From contig CAMBBY010000074.1 in the NCBI GenBank assembly GCA_945863825.1, forward strand, positions 1 to 6,516: 6,516 nt of DNA. Direction: 5' to 3'. Below the pieces are notes generated by a model that worked only from the letters and a program-made list of their open reading frames with translations, made no database searches and was not told the DNA's origin. This stretch comes from an uncultured Prevotella sp. Its GTDB lineage: Bacteria > Bacteroidota > Bacteroidia > Bacteroidales > Bacteroidaceae. Positions 6,197 to 6,516 of this stretch are shown in pieces (position 1 is the stretch's first letter; every line of letters begins with the position of its first letter). Both the position numbers and the translations under genes were made by a program.

Positions 6197-6492
6197 TTGG
6201 CAAGAACCCGAAGAGATTCTTTGTGTCTTGCGATTTCCGTATCGGTCGTTTCCGCAATGACGAGAGCGACTTGATCACACAGGACGTTGTAGAAGGTAAT
6301 ATCCTGCAAATGGTAAACCATATCATTGAATTGTTGCGTTCCAAGTACCTTTTGTCTCCTATTCACTACGAAGGGATAACACGTATAGAGCAATTGGAAA
6401 TACCCGAGGATGTGTTGCGTGAGGCTATTTGCAATTCGGTTTTATGTAAATGTTTACATAAGATGGCGTATGTAAAGTCTTTCATTATGTAA
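6187..6492 (+). pseudogene. Internal fragment of an AAA_4/RecG-like ATP-binding protein
   Basis: The frame reads LLLFGKNPKRFF, CDFRIGRF, LITQDVVEGNILQMVNHIIE, LSPIHYEGITRIEQLEIPED and VLREAICNSV. This is the middle of the Bacteroidales AlbA_2/AAA_4 (putative DNA-binding, RecG-like) ATP-binding proteins, between the N-terminal AlbA_2 domain and the HKDYTG-containing ATPase-like C-terminal part. A TGA at 6181-6183 closes the frame just upstream and nothing of the N-terminal domain is seen before it. Homology stops at about 6441, exactly where expected HKDYTG-type sequence is replaced by CLHKMAYVKSFIM and a TAA at 6490-6492. The fragment therefore lacks both ends and cannot be functional. Such genes often sit in restriction and defence islands, which fits the neighbours. 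The TTG at 6190 is not a real start. Confidence 0.75.
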
Positions 6493-6497
6493 AGTCT
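6442..6497. repeat. Palindrome plus direct repeats at the right junction, possible mobile-element end
   Basis: TTATGTAAA (6442-6450) and TTTACATAA (6453-6461) form a perfect 9-base inverted repeat with a two-base spacer. TATGTAAAGTCT then occurs twice as a direct repeat, at 6469-6480 and 6486-6497, with a 17-base period. The word TATGTAAA thus appears three times on the plus strand. The cluster starts exactly where homology of the ATP-binding protein ends, as expected if an element inserted or recombined there. The element itself lies beyond the window, so its type is not identified. Confidence 0.6.
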
Positions 6498-6516
6498 GTT
6501 GTCATTCATATATAAT

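Noticed and set aside
6039..6344. Minus-strand open frame of about 100 codons across the stem-loop region
   Set aside because: It shows no recognisable family, and its overlap with the well-supported plus-strand ATPase fragment and inverted repeats explains its openness.

Overview
The window looks like chromosomal DNA of a Bacteroidales bacterium, most likely Prevotella or Segatella. The evidence is a TTTG / TAnnTTTG promoter, weak or absent Shine-Dalgarno sequences, a membrane-anchored AraC-type regulator, a secreted SGNH esterase of the pectin type, and a defence cluster (DUF1016 nuclease, RhuM, HsdS, AAA_4-type ATPase) of the kind found around Bacteroidales type I restriction loci. The species call is inference.

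Layout. Bases 1-855 hold the 3' part of a membrane-bound AraC-family regulator that enters from outside the window. Bases 895-1541 hold a small type II toxin-antitoxin operon. It has a clear Bacteroidetes promoter and an intact antitoxin, but its RelE/HigB-like toxin is split by a one-base shift at an A5 run. Bases 1645-2832 encode a secreted rhamnogalacturonan-acetylesterase-like SGNH hydrolase, followed by a strong intrinsic terminator at 2849-2890. Bases 2995-4038 encode a cytosolic medium-chain zinc alcohol dehydrogenase.

From base 4043, four bases after the dehydrogenase stop, the character changes. The DNA is more AT-rich and every gene belongs to a defence or restriction family and is damaged or partial. 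In order these are: a DUF1016/YhcG-type PD-(D/E)XK nuclease with two in-frame stop codons (TAG 4187, TAA 4217) and three consecutive in-frame palindromes (4344-4460); a roughly 35-codon remnant of a RhuM-family gene (5166-5276); a half-size HsdS specificity subunit (5320-5949) with no HsdM or HsdR in view; an AT-rich stretch with inverted repeats (5950-6186); and an internal piece of an AAA_4/RecG-like ATP-binding protein (about 6187-6441). The last piece stops abruptly at a palindrome plus direct repeats (6442-6497) that resemble recombinase or transposon-end sequences.

The metabolic genes in the middle (esterase, dehydrogenase) look intact and functional. The right part reads as a decaying or reshuffled restriction/defence island, possibly one cassette of an hsdS shuffling locus, rather than a working system. 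No tRNA, rRNA or CRISPR array was seen. The most unusual signals are the tandem in-frame palindromes of the nuclease gene, the toxin frameshift at a possible slippery site, and the repeat-bounded ATPase fragment at the right edge.
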